From Anaerolineaceae bacterium oral taxon 439 (lineage in GTDB: Bacteria > Chloroflexota > Anaerolineae > Anaerolineales > Anaerolineaceae): a stretch of DNA of 64,000 bases. The position numbers were made by a program, and so were the translations under genes. The stretch is from the NCBI GenBank assembly GCA_001717545.1, contig CP017039.1, positions 1,550,001-1,614,000 on the forward strand. The letters run 5' to 3'. Positions within the stretch are counted from its first letter, which is position 1. Each line of letters begins with the position of its first letter. Below are positions 34,797-44,572 of the stretch, one piece after another. The notes below the pieces were generated by a model. The model ran no database searches and was not told where the DNA came from. It saw only the letters and a program-made list of their open reading frames with translations.

Positions 34797-36863
34797 TTAT
34801 TCCGGTTCTCCGGGCGATTCAAGAAACTGCGTATAGGTATTCAGAAATTCGTCTTCCGCGTGGACGGGGACGCCAAGTTTTCGCGCTTTTTCGAGTTTTG
34901 AGCCGGCTTTCTCGCCATAAATAACGAATGAGGTTTTCCGGCTGACCGAGTCGCCAGCTTTCCCGCCCAGGCGAACGATCTGTTCATGGATCGATTCGCG
35001 GGTAAAGCGTTTGAGCGTCCCGGTGACGACGACGGTTTGCCCGGCGAGCGGCAGGTTTTCCGGCGCGTTTTTATCAGCGCCTTCAGCGTCGCGCCTTTCG
35101 ACGGTCGGATCGATTCCGGCCTGGCGGAGTTTCCCGACGATTTCCAGGTTGCGAGGGGAACGGAACCATTCGATAATTGATTCAGCGAGCGTTTCGCCGA
35201 CGCCGTCGATCGCGGTGAGTTCCGAGTCCGCCGCTTCGCGAAGCGCGGCGATCGATCCGAAGCGGTTGGCTAACGACGCGGCGATGACTTCGCCGACGTT
35301 ACGGATCCCGAGCGCGTTGATCACGCGGGCGAGCGGACGGGATTTCGAGGCCTCGATCGCGGCGATCAGGTTGTCGGCTTTCTTTTCTCCGAAGCCCGGG
35401 AGGGTCAGGAGCTGGTCCCGGGTCAGGGCGTACAGGTCGGCGTAATCCGCGACCATTCCGCTTTCGCAGATTTGTTCAACGATCCGGATCCCCAGCCCTT
35501 CGATATCCATCGCGGTCCTGGACGCGAAGTATTCGACGACGCGAATAAGCTGCGCCGGGCAGCGGCTGTTGATACAGAAAAGGCCGATTTCGCCGGGGAA
35601 GCTTTCGACCGGCTCGCCGCAGGAAGGACATTTCGCCGGCGGAACGTAGGGAAGCTGGCTCCCATCGCGGCGTTCAGGGATCGACGCGACGACATACGGG
35701 ATCACGTCGCCGGCGCGCTTGATCAGGAGCTGGTCCCCGATTCGAATATCGCGGTCGCGAATGAAATCGAAGTTATGGAGCGAGGCCTGACGAATCGTGG
35801 CACCGCCGATTTCCGCAGGCTCCATCATGGCCGTTGGGGTCAGGATCCCGGTTCTCCCGACGGCGACGCTGATATAGAGGAGTCTTGTCATGGCTTCGCG
35901 CGCGGGGAATTTCAGCGCGATCGCACCGCGCGGATCTTTTCCGGCGAATCCGAGCGCGTCCGCGGTGACCAGGTCGTTGACCTTGATCACAATGCCATCG
36001 ATTTCGTAGCGGATCGTTTCGCGAATCTGCGTCCAGTTCGGAATATCGTTGAGAACGCCGTCAAGCGTCGGAAAGTATCTGGCTTCGTCGAATGTCGGAA
36101 AGCCAAGCTTTCGCAGGTAGTCGGTCCGTTCGGTTTGCTGCATGGGTATGGGAACGTCGTGCGAATCGTCCAGGACCTGGTAAATCAGGATTTTCAACGG
36201 ACGAGCGGCGGTCACCGCGGGGTTCAGCTGCCTGAGCGAGCCGGAAGCGGTATTCCGCGGGTTCAGGTACGGTTTTTCGCCGTTCCGGACGATTTCGTCG
36301 TTCAGCCGCTCGAAATCCTGATTTTCAATGTAGACTTCGCCGCGGACGACGATCGTTTCAGGGACGGGGACGGATTCGTTCGAAAGCGGGATCCGGAGGG
36401 GAACGGAGCGGATCGCGCGGATATTCGCCGTGATATCTTCGCCGACAAGCCCGTCCCCGCGCGTCGTCCCGCCCGTCAAGGCGCCGCTCCGATATGTCAG
36501 AACGACGGTCAGTCCGTCAATTTTGGGCTCCATGACGTAGCCAGCGCTGTCCGCGTCCGGGTCGATTTTTCGGATGCGCTCGGCCCAGGCGGCGACGTCC
36601 TGCGCCGAGAAGGCGTTGGCTAAGCTGAGGACGGGCTTCGGATGCGCGACCGCAGGGAACCGCCCGGAGGCGGGCGCGCCGACGCGCTGGGTCGGCGAAT
36701 CGGCCCGGATCCAGTCCGGATGCGCTGCTTCGATCTGCCGCAGTTCATTCAGAAGGCGGTCGAATTCGGCGTCGGTGATGATCGGCTGTTCAAGTACGTG
36801 GTAGCGATAGTTATGCTGATTCAGCGTCTGAATCCGTTGGATATAATCCAGTATGGAGAGCAT
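34797..36863 (-). CDS. ligA: NAD-dependent DNA ligase
   Basis: Seals nicks in replication and repair. 688 aa from MLSILDYIQRIQTLNQHNYR. Its domains are Ia, the adenylation domain with Lys114 in EPKIDGLTVVL, the OB-fold, the Cys4 zinc finger (CPSCGEPVESFPGEIGLFC then CPAQ), HhH repeats (LLTLPGFGEKKADNLIAAIE) and the C-terminal BRCT (TVVVTGTLKRFTRESIHEQI). The ATG at 36863 has GAGGGAG 8 nt upstream; the frame stays open further 5' without homology. Confidence 0.95.
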   Translation of the reverse strand: MLSILDYIQRIQTLNQHNYRYHVLEQPIITDAEFDRLLNELRQIEAAHPDWIRADSPTQRVGAPASGRFPAVAHPKPVLSLANAFSAQDVAAWAERIRKIDPDADSAGYVMEPKIDGLTVVLTYRSGALTGGTTRGDGLVGEDITANIRAIRSVPLRIPLSNESVPVPETIVVRGEVYIENQDFERLNDEIVRNGEKPYLNPRNTASGSLRQLNPAVTAARPLKILIYQVLDDSHDVPIPMQQTERTDYLRKLGFPTFDEARYFPTLDGVLNDIPNWTQIRETIRYEIDGIVIKVNDLVTADALGFAGKDPRGAIALKFPAREAMTRLLYISVAVGRTGILTPTAMMEPAEIGGATIRQASLHNFDFIRDRDIRIGDQLLIKRAGDVIPYVVASIPERRDGSQLPYVPPAKCPSCGEPVESFPGEIGLFCINSRCPAQLIRVVEYFASRTAMDIEGLGIRIVEQICESGMVADYADLYALTRDQLLTLPGFGEKKADNLIAAIEASKSRPLARVINALGIRNVGEVIAASLANRFGSIAALREAADSELTAIDGVGETLAESIIEWFRSPRNLEIVGKLRQAGIDPTVERRDAEGADKNAPENLPLAGQTVVVTGTLKRFTRESIHEQIVRLGGKAGDSVSRKTSFVIYGEKAGSKLEKARKLGVPVHAEDEFLNTYTQFLESPGEPE

Positions 36864-36956
36864 TCCAATTTCTCCCTCTCGCTTTTTATAAGGTATTATA
36901 TAATGGATCGGTTGATTCAACCGACTTGATCATGGGGTTTAAGGAGGATTTCAGCA

Positions 36957-38027
36957 ATGGCTCAGAAGAGCTTAGGATACGTAGAAATGGTATGGACTTG
37001 CCCGAATTGTCAGGCGAAGAATCGCGGGTCTGTACGCTATTGTTCGAGCTGCGGCGCGGCGCAGCCGAAAGACGTTCAATTCGAACGGCCTCTTTCGAGC
37101 GAACTTGTCGCCGATCCGGAAAAAATTTCGGAAGCTGCCTCCGGGCCGGATATTTACTGCGCCTATTGCGGAAATCGAAATCCATCGACCGCGAAGAGCT
37201 GTCAGAACTGCGGAGCGGATTTAGGGGAGGGCGAAGCTCGGGAATCGGGCGCCGTTTACGCCGGGCCGACGGGGCCGGTTGAAAAAGCGGTGACTTGCGG
37301 TGTTTGCGGAACGGAGAACCCGGTCAGCGCGCTCAAGTGCGCCGGCTGCGGATCGCCGTTGGATACAACCGTGAAAGCGGAGCCCGCGGCGCCGGCTCCG
37401 AAGCCGAAGAGAAAATCGACCGGTTGTATTATTGCGGCGGTTATCCTCGCGGCGCTGATCGGCGTGATCCTGTTCCTGTTTTTGAAAACGAATTCGTTGA
37501 CGGCCCGAGTTACGGAAAAGAACTGGGAGACGTCGGTAAATATTCTGGAGCTTATCCAGAAGACCGGGACGGCTTGGTGCGACGAGGTTCCTTCCGACGG
37601 AAAAATCACGAACCGGTATCGAAGTCCTCGAGAAACGAGCAGCAGTTATATCGCCGGCGCGGAAGAAGAATGCGGCGAGCCGTATTTCGTCGATCAAGGA
37701 AACGGTTATTCGAAAGAGGTTCAGGACTGTACTTATACAGTTTATGATGATGAATGCGAATACACGTATAAGGCGTGGGACATCGTCGATACCCGAACCG
37801 CGTCGGGATCGGATAACCGTCCGTATTTCCCGGAGCTGAACCTGATCCCCGGACAGCGGGAAGGCGAGAATACAACGAGTTATCGGGTCGAATTTGCCGA
37901 CGACGGAGGGAAGGAATACCTGTATTCGCCGGGGACGCTCGAAGAATATACAGCTTTTGAGCTGGACCAGCGGTACGCGCTGGAGGTTAACCTGGTCGGC
38001 GGCGTCGTCAAGTACGAGCTTCAATAA
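36957..38027 (+). CDS. Triple zinc-ribbon membrane protein
   Basis: 356 aa. Three successive CxxC...CxxC ribbons (WTCPNCQAKNRGSVRYCSSC, about 14-33; IYCAYCGNRNPSTAKSCQNC, about 64-83; VTCGVCGTENPVSALKCAGC, about 105-124) precede one membrane segment (CIIAAVILAALIGVILFLFL) and an extracytoplasmic beta-rich domain of about 190 residues (NWETSVNILELIQKTGTAW). Many cytosolic zinc ribbons plus one anchor suggest a signalling or scaffold role. AAGGAGG lies 9 nt before the ATG. Function unknown. Confidence 0.7.
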   Translation: MAQKSLGYVEMVWTCPNCQAKNRGSVRYCSSCGAAQPKDVQFERPLSSELVADPEKISEAASGPDIYCAYCGNRNPSTAKSCQNCGADLGEGEARESGAVYAGPTGPVEKAVTCGVCGTENPVSALKCAGCGSPLDTTVKAEPAAPAPKPKRKSTGCIIAAVILAALIGVILFLFLKTNSLTARVTEKNWETSVNILELIQKTGTAWCDEVPSDGKITNRYRSPRETSSSYIAGAEEECGEPYFVDQGNGYSKEVQDCTYTVYDDECEYTYKAWDIVDTRTASGSDNRPYFPELNLIPGQREGENTTSYRVEFADDGGKEYLYSPGTLEEYTAFELDQRYALEVNLVGGVVKYELQ

Positions 38028-38035
38028 CATTTTTT

Positions 38036-38077
38036 CAGGGGAACGGGCCTTTCGGGGCCGATCCCCCTGTTTTTTAA
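38036..38077. terminator. Terminator between the zinc-ribbon gene and DUF3343
   Basis: CAGGGG(...)CCCCCTG with an inner GGGCC/GGCCC stem and a TTTTTT tail on the plus strand, between two convergent genes. Confidence 0.7.
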
Positions 38078-38322
38078 CTGAATTCAGCGCGGTAACGTTC
38101 CTGATAACCCGCTTCGTTCGGTTCCACGATCCGTTCGACGTCCTCCGAAATGAATTCGTTCGGAATCGGTTCGTCCGTCTCGAACCTGACGCAGATTCCG
38201 CAGCTGCTGCTCAGCGATCGCGGCACGGGCATCAGCCGGGCGGGAAACGCGCACGCGTCGCAGCGCTTCTTGAACCGGATTGCGCCAAAATGCGAATAGA
38301 ACGTCGCGAGATAGACGGTCAA
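38074..38322 (-). CDS. DUF3343 protein (putative Se/S carrier)
   Basis: 82 aa: MTVYLATFYSHFGAIRFKKR with Cys in CDACAFPARLMPVPR and SSCGICVRF. DUF3343 proteins cluster with YedE/YedF in genomes that use selenium and are proposed to handle Se or S as carriers. It is the last gene of the yedE-yedF-DUF3343 operon. Confidence 0.82.
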   Translation of the reverse strand: MTVYLATFYSHFGAIRFKKRCDACAFPARLMPVPRSLSSSCGICVRFETDEPIPNEFISEDVERIVEPNEAGYQERYRAEFS

Positions 38323-38333
38323 GCGGTTCTCGC

Positions 38334-38540
38334 TTATTTCCTGAGCGTAATCGTAAACGTTCCGTTTTCTTCTTCAACGGCGGACCGGAAGCCCTGCCCT
38401 TCGGCGAAGCGGACGACGTTTTCCCGCGCTGTCGGGCTGTCGACGAGGATCTGGATCGCGCTTTCACCGCTCTGGATCGCTTCGCGCGTCTGAATGACCG
38501 GTTCGGGGCAGGACAGCCCTCTGACGTCAATCGTTTTCAT
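38334..38540 (-). CDS. yedF: TusA/YedF-type sulfurtransferase-like protein
   Basis: 68 aa; KTIDVRGLSCPEPVIQTREA contains the reactive Cys of the TusA fold (CPxP). It stands between yedE and DUF3343, which defines the selenium-associated YedF role rather than tRNA thiolation. The C-terminal extra domain seen in some YedF is absent. Confidence 0.85.
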   Translation of the reverse strand: MKTIDVRGLSCPEPVIQTREAIQSGESAIQILVDSPTARENVVRFAEGQGFRSAVEEENGTFTITLRK

Positions 38541-38567
38541 TTCTGGTTTCCTCCCTTGGGATTTCAG

Positions 38568-39656
38568 TTAGTTTTTCGCTTTGCGGAACGTATTCAGCGA
38601 CGCGATCAGCACGCAGACGGCAATTCCGATGACGACGGCGATTTTTCCGTTCGCGGTCGGGCCTTCTCCGCTCGAAGCCAGCCCGAAATTATGCGCAAAC
38701 GCCGCGCCGGCAGTAAGGCCGAGAATCGTAATTGCGCTGTCAATATTGCCTTCGCCCGCGAGGACAAGCTGCCGCAGCGGGCAGCCGCCCAGCAGGACCG
38801 ACGCGAACCCGACGAGGAACATGCCTGCCGCGTTCCAAAGGCCGTCTGTATGCGCGATCGGCTGACCGGCGAAAGCGAATGAAAAATAGGCCTCTCCGGT
38901 CAGCGCGGTCAGCGCAAGGTTGACGATCAGCGCGCTGCAGAGGATCGCGATAAAACCGGCGATGAGCCTGGTTTCGCGGAAGAGGATCAGGTCGCGGAAC
39001 CCGCCGATCATGCACAGGCGCGACCGCTGCGCCAGGCTCCCGACGATCAACCCGGCCGCAAGGCTGACGGCGATAGCGGCATGCTTCGCCCCGGGGCCCC
39101 CGCCGGCTTCCGTGAAGAAAATAAACGCGGGCGCGGCGACGAGGAGCAAGAGAAGGACGGCTTGCAGGAATGGGAATACGGCGCCTTCGGGCGGCCGCTG
39201 TTTATACGTTCGTCCCAGCGTATAGCCTTTATTCAGGAAGAAGATCCCAACGGCAATCCCGCAGACAAACCCGATCAGGCCGACGATCGCGTTCAGATCC
39301 CCGCCCGCCAGTCGGACGATCATGCGGAACGGGCAGCCGAGGAACATCAGCCCGCCGATCATGACGAAGGCGCCAAGAACGAATCGGGTTACCGGCGAGC
39401 TCCCGCCGCGCGGCGCGAATTCTTTCCGGACGACCGAAAGGATCAGCGCGCTCAGGACGATTCCGATAATTTCTGGGCGGATATACTGAACTGGGGCGGC
39501 GCGGTGAAGCCCCAGTCCGCCGGCGATATCGCGAATGAAACAGGCGATACAGAAACCCATATTTTTGGGGTTCCCGAAATATACAAGCAAGGACGCGACG
39601 ATGCCGATGATGATTCCGGCGAGGATAATAAACCGATTCTCTTTTTTCCTGATCAT
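38568..39656 (-). CDS. yedE: YedE-family putative selenium transporter
   Basis: 362 aa, an integral membrane protein with about nine segments and two YeeE-type repeats. Each carries a CPxR half-site (MFLGCPFRMIVRLAGGDLNA and LLGGCPLRQLVLAGEGNIDS) that form the thiol-based path. The family is selenium-linked by genomic association. It is the first gene of the minus-strand operon, with its own promoter in the divergent gap. Confidence 0.88.
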   Translation of the reverse strand: MIRKKENRFIILAGIIIGIVASLLVYFGNPKNMGFCIACFIRDIAGGLGLHRAAPVQYIRPEIIGIVLSALILSVVRKEFAPRGGSSPVTRFVLGAFVMIGGLMFLGCPFRMIVRLAGGDLNAIVGLIGFVCGIAVGIFFLNKGYTLGRTYKQRPPEGAVFPFLQAVLLLLLVAAPAFIFFTEAGGGPGAKHAAIAVSLAAGLIVGSLAQRSRLCMIGGFRDLILFRETRLIAGFIAILCSALIVNLALTALTGEAYFSFAFAGQPIAHTDGLWNAAGMFLVGFASVLLGGCPLRQLVLAGEGNIDSAITILGLTAGAAFAHNFGLASSGEGPTANGKIAVVIGIAVCVLIASLNTFRKAKN

Positions 39657-39698
39657 ATCGATTTGACTCCGTTCATAAAATGAATCATTGCAGACTTT

Positions 39699-39727
39699 AT
39701 CCTACCATTCCGATTTGAAAACTTCAA
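39699..39727 (-). promoter_or_regulatory. Likely promoter of yedE-yedF
   Basis: On the minus strand TTGAAG, 17-bp spacer, TAGGAT. It lies back to back with the promoter of the cysteine desulfurase, so a shared regulatory region is probable for the LysR protein. Confidence 0.5.
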
Positions 39728-39759
39728 ATAGGATTTATCGGCTGACAGCGTGGATTTAT

Positions 39760-39788
39760 TTGCGCCTATTATAAGCAGCGACTATAAT
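39760..39788 (+). promoter_or_regulatory. Likely promoter of the cysteine desulfurase-lysR operon
   Basis: TTGCGC, 17-bp spacer, perfect TATAAT, 29 nt before the ATG. Confidence 0.65.
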
Positions 39789-39817
39789 CAGGAATCATGC
39801 GTCGATAAGGGATCAAT

Positions 39818-40981
39818 ATGGGCAGAATTTACTTCGACAACGCGGCGACGAGTTTTCCGAAACCGGAGGCGGTCGCCGACGCGGTTTACCGCTATATTTC
39901 CGAACAGGGCTGCAATATTAATCGCGGCGGTTACCCGGGGGCGTACGACGTGGAGGAGACGGTTTACGAAACGCGGGAGTGGCTTTGCGATCTGTTCCAT
40001 GGGGAGGACGCGCGCTCTGTCGTCTTTACCCGGAGCGTGACCGAGAGTCTCAACGTTCTCCTGAAGGGTTTTCTCCGCCCAGGGGATCACGTTCTGGTTT
40101 CCTCCATGGAACATAACGCCGTTATGCGCCCGCTGACGCAGCTGCGCCGAGAGAGCGTCGCCTTTTCGCGAGTACCGGCGAATCCGGACGGATCGCTCAA
40201 TCTGGATGAGATGGCGGCGCTCCTGACTGAGCGGACGAGGGCGGTGGTGATGACGCATGCGAGCAACGTTTGCGGAACGGTACTGCCGGTTGCGCGGGTT
40301 GGGGCCTTCTGCGCCGATCATGGGCTGACGTTTATCGTCGATTCAGCGCAGAGCGCCGGCGTTCTTCCGATCGACATGCGGGAAATGCGAATCGATGCGC
40401 TGGCGTTTACCGGGCATAAAGGATTGCTCGGTCCGCAGGGCGTCGGCGGTTTCCTGCTGCGTTCCGGGCTGGAGACGGCGATTGAGCCGCTGATCTCCGG
40501 CGGAACCGGAAGCGTCAGTTATTCCGAAAGCGTTCCGGAGTTCATGCCGGATCGGTTCGAGGCGGGAACGCTGAACCTGCCCGGCATTATGGGGCTTCAC
40601 GCTGCGCTTGGTTGGATTCGCGAACGCGGAATCGACGCGATTTATGCGCATGAAATGGCGCTGACCGAGGCTTTTCTGGCTGGGCTGCGGCCGCTCGCCG
40701 ACGACGGAAGGCTCCGGGTCGTTGGGCGGCCCGACCTTTCCGGGAGGACGGGCGTCGTCTCGGTTCAGCTTCTCCATACGGATCAGGCGGAAGCCGCCGA
40801 TCGTCTGGCGGAGGCGTACGGCGTTATGACGCGCGTGGGGCTGCACTGTGCGCCCGGCGCGCACAAGGCGTTGGGGACGTTTCCAGACGGAACGATCCGC
40901 TTCTCGTTTGGCTGGCGGAATACGCTCGACGAGGTGCGTTTCGCCGTCAAGGCGCTGGAAGAACTCAGCCATGGAGTTTAA
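39818..40981 (+). CDS. Cysteine desulfurase family protein (selenium cluster)
   Basis: 387-aa class V PLP enzyme starting MGRIYFDNAATSFPKPEAVA. The Schiff-base Lys is K201 in FTGHKGLLGPQGVGG, the cofactor region is FIVDSAQSAG, and the catalytic Cys is C344 in VGLHCAPGAHKALG. It liberates S or Se from (seleno)cysteine. The neighbouring yedE/yedF/DUF3343 point to the selenium branch of this family. Its stop overlaps the lysR start by 11 nt. Confidence 0.86.
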   Translation: MGRIYFDNAATSFPKPEAVADAVYRYISEQGCNINRGGYPGAYDVEETVYETREWLCDLFHGEDARSVVFTRSVTESLNVLLKGFLRPGDHVLVSSMEHNAVMRPLTQLRRESVAFSRVPANPDGSLNLDEMAALLTERTRAVVMTHASNVCGTVLPVARVGAFCADHGLTFIVDSAQSAGVLPIDMREMRIDALAFTGHKGLLGPQGVGGFLLRSGLETAIEPLISGGTGSVSYSESVPEFMPDRFEAGTLNLPGIMGLHAALGWIRERGIDAIYAHEMALTEAFLAGLRPLADDGRLRVVGRPDLSGRTGVVSVQLLHTDQAEAADRLAEAYGVMTRVGLHCAPGAHKALGTFPDGTIRFSFGWRNTLDEVRFAVKALEELSHGV

Positions 40982-41876
40982 GCATTTAGCCGCGTTCACT
41001 GCGGTCGTTCGCTATCAGAGCTTTACCAAGGCCGCCAGAGCGTTATTCCTGACGCAGCCGAGCGTCAGCGCGCAGGTCAGCCAGCTCGAAGAGGAGCTGC
41101 AGACGAAGCTCCTGGAACGGACGACAAAATCGATTCGGCTGACCGCCGCGGGTGAAGAGCTGTTCGAATATGCTTCCGGAATTTTAGCGGTTCGAGAAAA
41201 AATTTACCGGCGTTGTTCGAGCGGCCGTCGCGTGCCGGTCTGTATCGGCGCTTCGACGATTCCGTCGGCTTACCTGCTTCCCGATCTTCTGACGGCGTAT
41301 CGCCGGCGGGTACCGGATTTCAGCTTCGAGCTGCATCAATCCGGAAGCCAGAAGGTTATCGACGGTGTTATCGAAAGCCGGTATGATGTCGGGTTTGTCA
41401 GTCTGGCTTATCAGGATAGCGCCTTCGCCTGCGTCAGGCTCTGGTCCGATCGGCTCGTTTTTATTACGCCGCCGGTTGAAAAGTATCAGGAGCTTCTGCT
41501 GAGCCGGTTGGATCCAGTTTTGGAGCTGCTTCGCGAACCGCTTATTTTCCGGGAACAGGGGAGCGGCAGTCTTCAGAGCGCCGAGCGTTTCCTGGCGCAG
41601 GCCGGCTTGACGGAAAACGAGCTGAATATCGTTGCGCGCGTCGATGATACCGAAGCGATTAAGCGCATGGTTGCCTGCGGTCTGGGAATCGCGATGATTT
41701 CGGATCTGGCGGTTCGGAAGGAGATCGAGGAAGGCCGGCTTCTCGCGTTTGGCGGGGACGATCCGACGGTTCAGCGCGATATTTTCATGATCCACCGGCG
41801 GGATTATGGGCTGAGGGCGGGGCTGCGTGCGTTTTTGGAATATCTGGAGGCGAAAGCCTGCGAGCAGGGTAGTTGA
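40971..41876 (+). CDS. LysR-family regulator of the selenium cluster
   Basis: 301 aa. The HTH is in MEFKHLAAFTAVVRYQSFTK with AARALFLTQPSVSAQVSQLE, followed by a LysR effector domain (about 90-300, PVCIGASTIPSAYLLPDLL). The start overlaps the desulfurase stop, so both are on one message. A LysR branch associated with selenium metabolism is known; this gene's context fits it. Likely sites are in the 39657-39817 divergent gap. Confidence 0.85.
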   Translation: MEFKHLAAFTAVVRYQSFTKAARALFLTQPSVSAQVSQLEEELQTKLLERTTKSIRLTAAGEELFEYASGILAVREKIYRRCSSGRRVPVCIGASTIPSAYLLPDLLTAYRRRVPDFSFELHQSGSQKVIDGVIESRYDVGFVSLAYQDSAFACVRLWSDRLVFITPPVEKYQELLLSRLDPVLELLREPLIFREQGSGSLQSAERFLAQAGLTENELNIVARVDDTEAIKRMVACGLGIAMISDLAVRKEIEEGRLLAFGGDDPTVQRDIFMIHRRDYGLRAGLRAFLEYLEAKACEQGS

Positions 41877-41897
41877 TGAATTTCTTGCGGGGGCTGT

Positions 41898-44474
41898 ATG
41901 ACTGACTGGGTTCGGAAGTTGAAATTGTTGAAGGATCGGAAACGGATCGCCGCTTTAGGCCTCTGGGGACTCGTCGTAGTTTATCTTTTCGCTTTCTTTC
42001 CAACGACGGCTTTTTTTGAGCTGAGTCCCGGACCTGATCTGACCGAGCTGCTTCCGCTGGAGAGCGGAAGCGTCTATGAACAGCAGCTGGCGCTGACCGG
42101 AGAAGCATGGCTCAGGAGGATCGAAATCCGTTTTGGCGCGATAGCCCCTGACGCTTCTGGAATGGTTGACGTTGCGTTTTACGCGAACGGGACGAAGCTT
42201 CAGGACTGGTCGGTACCGGTTTCGAAGATCAGCGATTCGGGATATACGTCATTCTCGTTCGGGCGAACCGTTCCGATTCGACCAGAGGACGCCCCCGGTT
42301 TTACGATTCAGCCGCGGTTCGATCGGGAGTCCAGCGCGGCGCTTTGGACGTCGGGCGGCGGCGACCGTTTTTTTTCCAATGGAAATCGGATCGCGGGAAA
42401 AACGGCCGCCTATCGGCTTGGAGGTTTGGACGCGGCGAATCGGAAGAAGACGCTGCCCCTGTTCGCGGTTCCGTTCTTAATCCTATTGGGAGTTGCCGTG
42501 CTGACCTTTGATCCGACCCGGGTAAAGGGGTATCAGCTGATTCTGGTATTTGTCGTTCTGATAACCGCGCTGCGGCTTATTTCGACCGAGGTTTTTCAGA
42601 AGATCGATTCGGCGCCGACGATGAATTGGGACGCGCTGCGTGAGCGGGGCGCGGCGCGCGTCATGGAAACGATCGATCCGATTACGATCTGGGAGGGCCA
42701 TGTCGACGCTAACAAGATGGGGTTTACGTCGCTTGAGTTCTTTATCACGAGCGGGCAGTCCGAACTGCTTGAGGTTCAATTGATCGGGGAAAAGGATCAT
42801 GCCGTTTATTACGATCAGGTCATTACCGGCGAAGACTTTTTCGAAACTCCATATCCGGGGAGGGCGAGCGTTTCGCTGAACGCCGCGGACGCGATTGGAT
42901 TGGAAGGCGGTTATTTCCCGGATATTCAGTACATTCTTTATATTACGAACGCGGATACGGAAAGACCGTTGGAAATCGAGGTCCTTCAGGATGGGAACGG
43001 AACTCGCACGCCGCATATCTTTCTTCATCGGGATTCCTACAATGGGTATCGCTTTGCCGTCGCCGTGATTCTCTTCGTTTTTGGGGCGTTTGCCGCCGCC
43101 GTCTTTTTTAACCGGGGCGCGGCGTTTACCCCGGAACGGTTCTTCCTGTTTGCGGCGGTCCCGCTGGTCTTTTCGTATTTTCTGATCCTGCCGACGTTCT
43201 GCGTTGACGACGCCTATTTTCATTATTCATCGGGGTATCATTGGGCGAACCTGTTAATTGGCGATGGGGATCATGCGTGGCTCGTGCGCGATACCGACGC
43301 GCATTATTATGGCAACAACGCGGAGGGCCTGCTGCTTTATCCGTCAGGACAGATCTACATGATAGAAATTAAGAACGCGGCGAAATTCGGTTTTGGCGGT
43401 GAAATGAGAAATTATCGCTATGTGACCGATAGCCTTTCGAGTTATTCCCCGCTCAGCTATTTCCCGCAGGTCCCTGGATATGCGCTGGGACGGCTCCTGA
43501 ACCTGAACGGATTTTTTACGGCGCGCATGGCGAGGCTGATGATGATTCTGACGTATCTGTTTGCGTGCTATCATGCGATCCGGATCGTGCCGATCGGAAA
43601 GAGCGTATTCGCGTTGACGGCGCTGCTTCCGCGCGCGTTATACGCATGCAGCTCGATTTCGTACGATGGCGTCGTTCTGGTTGTCGGGTTCTGCTGGGTT
43701 GCGAACGTCCTGCGGCTGGCTTACGATAGCGGTTCAAAAAAGGCGTGGGCTGAGACGATCGTCTGGACGGCGTTGGCTGGCGCGGTTAAAGGCGGAAGCG
43801 CGCTGCTCCTGCTGCCGATCGTTTTGGCGATTCCAAATCGGAAAGCGAAGCGAACGCTTTGGATCATGGCGTCGATCGTCGCGGTCGGCCTTTTATCCTT
43901 CTTTGTTTTCAATCCGGCGATCCTGAGCGGGAGCCATTTTCAGTTAGGAATGGGCGATGACGGGAAGCTGACGGCTTCTTTCGCGTTTACCGATCCGATC
44001 CGCTTCCTGAACATGGCCTGGAATACGTATCGCGCGACCGGGATCCTGAGTTTTATCGAGGCGGCCGGATCGAAGCTCTGCTGGACGGAGAAAACGATTC
44101 CGGATCTTATGATCCTGGCGCTTTTCCTGATCATTGGGACGCAGTCTTTATTGGAGCGCGACGCGGTTCGGATACGCTGGATCCTTCGAGCTGCGTCCGG
44201 GGCTGTCGTCGGTTTATCACTGATATTGACGCCGATTATGGTTCTGAAAGAAACGCCGGTTGGGGCTCCGGTGATCCGCGGACTGCTGGGACGGTATTAC
44301 TTTACGCTGCTGCCGCTGATTTTTGTCCTGTTCAAGCGCAGATCGAATGATCTGGATGTCGCGTCGATCGATTTGGGACGCGTCCGTGCGATCCGGCAGC
44401 TCTGTTATCGGAGCTTCCTGATCGTATCGATCGCGTGTTTTTTCGTGATGTTCCGGCTGTATATAACCCGGTGA
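41898..44474 (+). CDS. Large membrane protein, DUF2142-like
   Basis: 858 aa: a first membrane segment, an extracytoplasmic beta domain to about 190, another to about 390, then ten or so segments. TFCVDDAYFHYSSGYHWANL and RALYACSSISYDGVVLVVGF resemble DUF2142 (GT-C-like) proteins, which have PDE..H and S.S.DG motifs. It is likely involved in surface polysaccharide assembly, but the donor and acceptor are unknown. The start follows GGGGGCTGT, 22 nt after lysR. Confidence 0.65.
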   Translation: MTDWVRKLKLLKDRKRIAALGLWGLVVVYLFAFFPTTAFFELSPGPDLTELLPLESGSVYEQQLALTGEAWLRRIEIRFGAIAPDASGMVDVAFYANGTKLQDWSVPVSKISDSGYTSFSFGRTVPIRPEDAPGFTIQPRFDRESSAALWTSGGGDRFFSNGNRIAGKTAAYRLGGLDAANRKKTLPLFAVPFLILLGVAVLTFDPTRVKGYQLILVFVVLITALRLISTEVFQKIDSAPTMNWDALRERGAARVMETIDPITIWEGHVDANKMGFTSLEFFITSGQSELLEVQLIGEKDHAVYYDQVITGEDFFETPYPGRASVSLNAADAIGLEGGYFPDIQYILYITNADTERPLEIEVLQDGNGTRTPHIFLHRDSYNGYRFAVAVILFVFGAFAAAVFFNRGAAFTPERFFLFAAVPLVFSYFLILPTFCVDDAYFHYSSGYHWANLLIGDGDHAWLVRDTDAHYYGNNAEGLLLYPSGQIYMIEIKNAAKFGFGGEMRNYRYVTDSLSSYSPLSYFPQVPGYALGRLLNLNGFFTARMARLMMILTYLFACYHAIRIVPIGKSVFALTALLPRALYACSSISYDGVVLVVGFCWVANVLRLAYDSGSKKAWAETIVWTALAGAVKGGSALLLLPIVLAIPNRKAKRTLWIMASIVAVGLLSFFVFNPAILSGSHFQLGMGDDGKLTASFAFTDPIRFLNMAWNTYRATGILSFIEAAGSKLCWTEKTIPDLMILALFLIIGTQSLLERDAVRIRWILRAASGAVVGLSLILTPIMVLKETPVGAPVIRGLLGRYYFTLLPLIFVLFKRRSNDLDVASIDLGRVRAIRQLCYRSFLIVSIACFFVMFRLYITR

Positions 44475-44572
44475 AATGTCCGGGAAAAAGGTGATTTTTG
44501 ACGGATTGCCGTGTCGGACAAGTATAGTAAAATCAGGATGGGAAACGCTCTATATCTGAAAAGGAGCAGAAA

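Noticed and set aside
33827-34822. 331-codon minus-strand frame opposite queG
   Set aside because: It is antisense to a gene with clear FeS motifs; composition is arginine/proline-rich, typical of a shadow frame in GC-rich DNA, with no ribosome site.
35472-36623. 383-codon plus-strand frame opposite ligA
   Set aside because: ligA is certain from its domains; the antisense frame has shadow-type composition.
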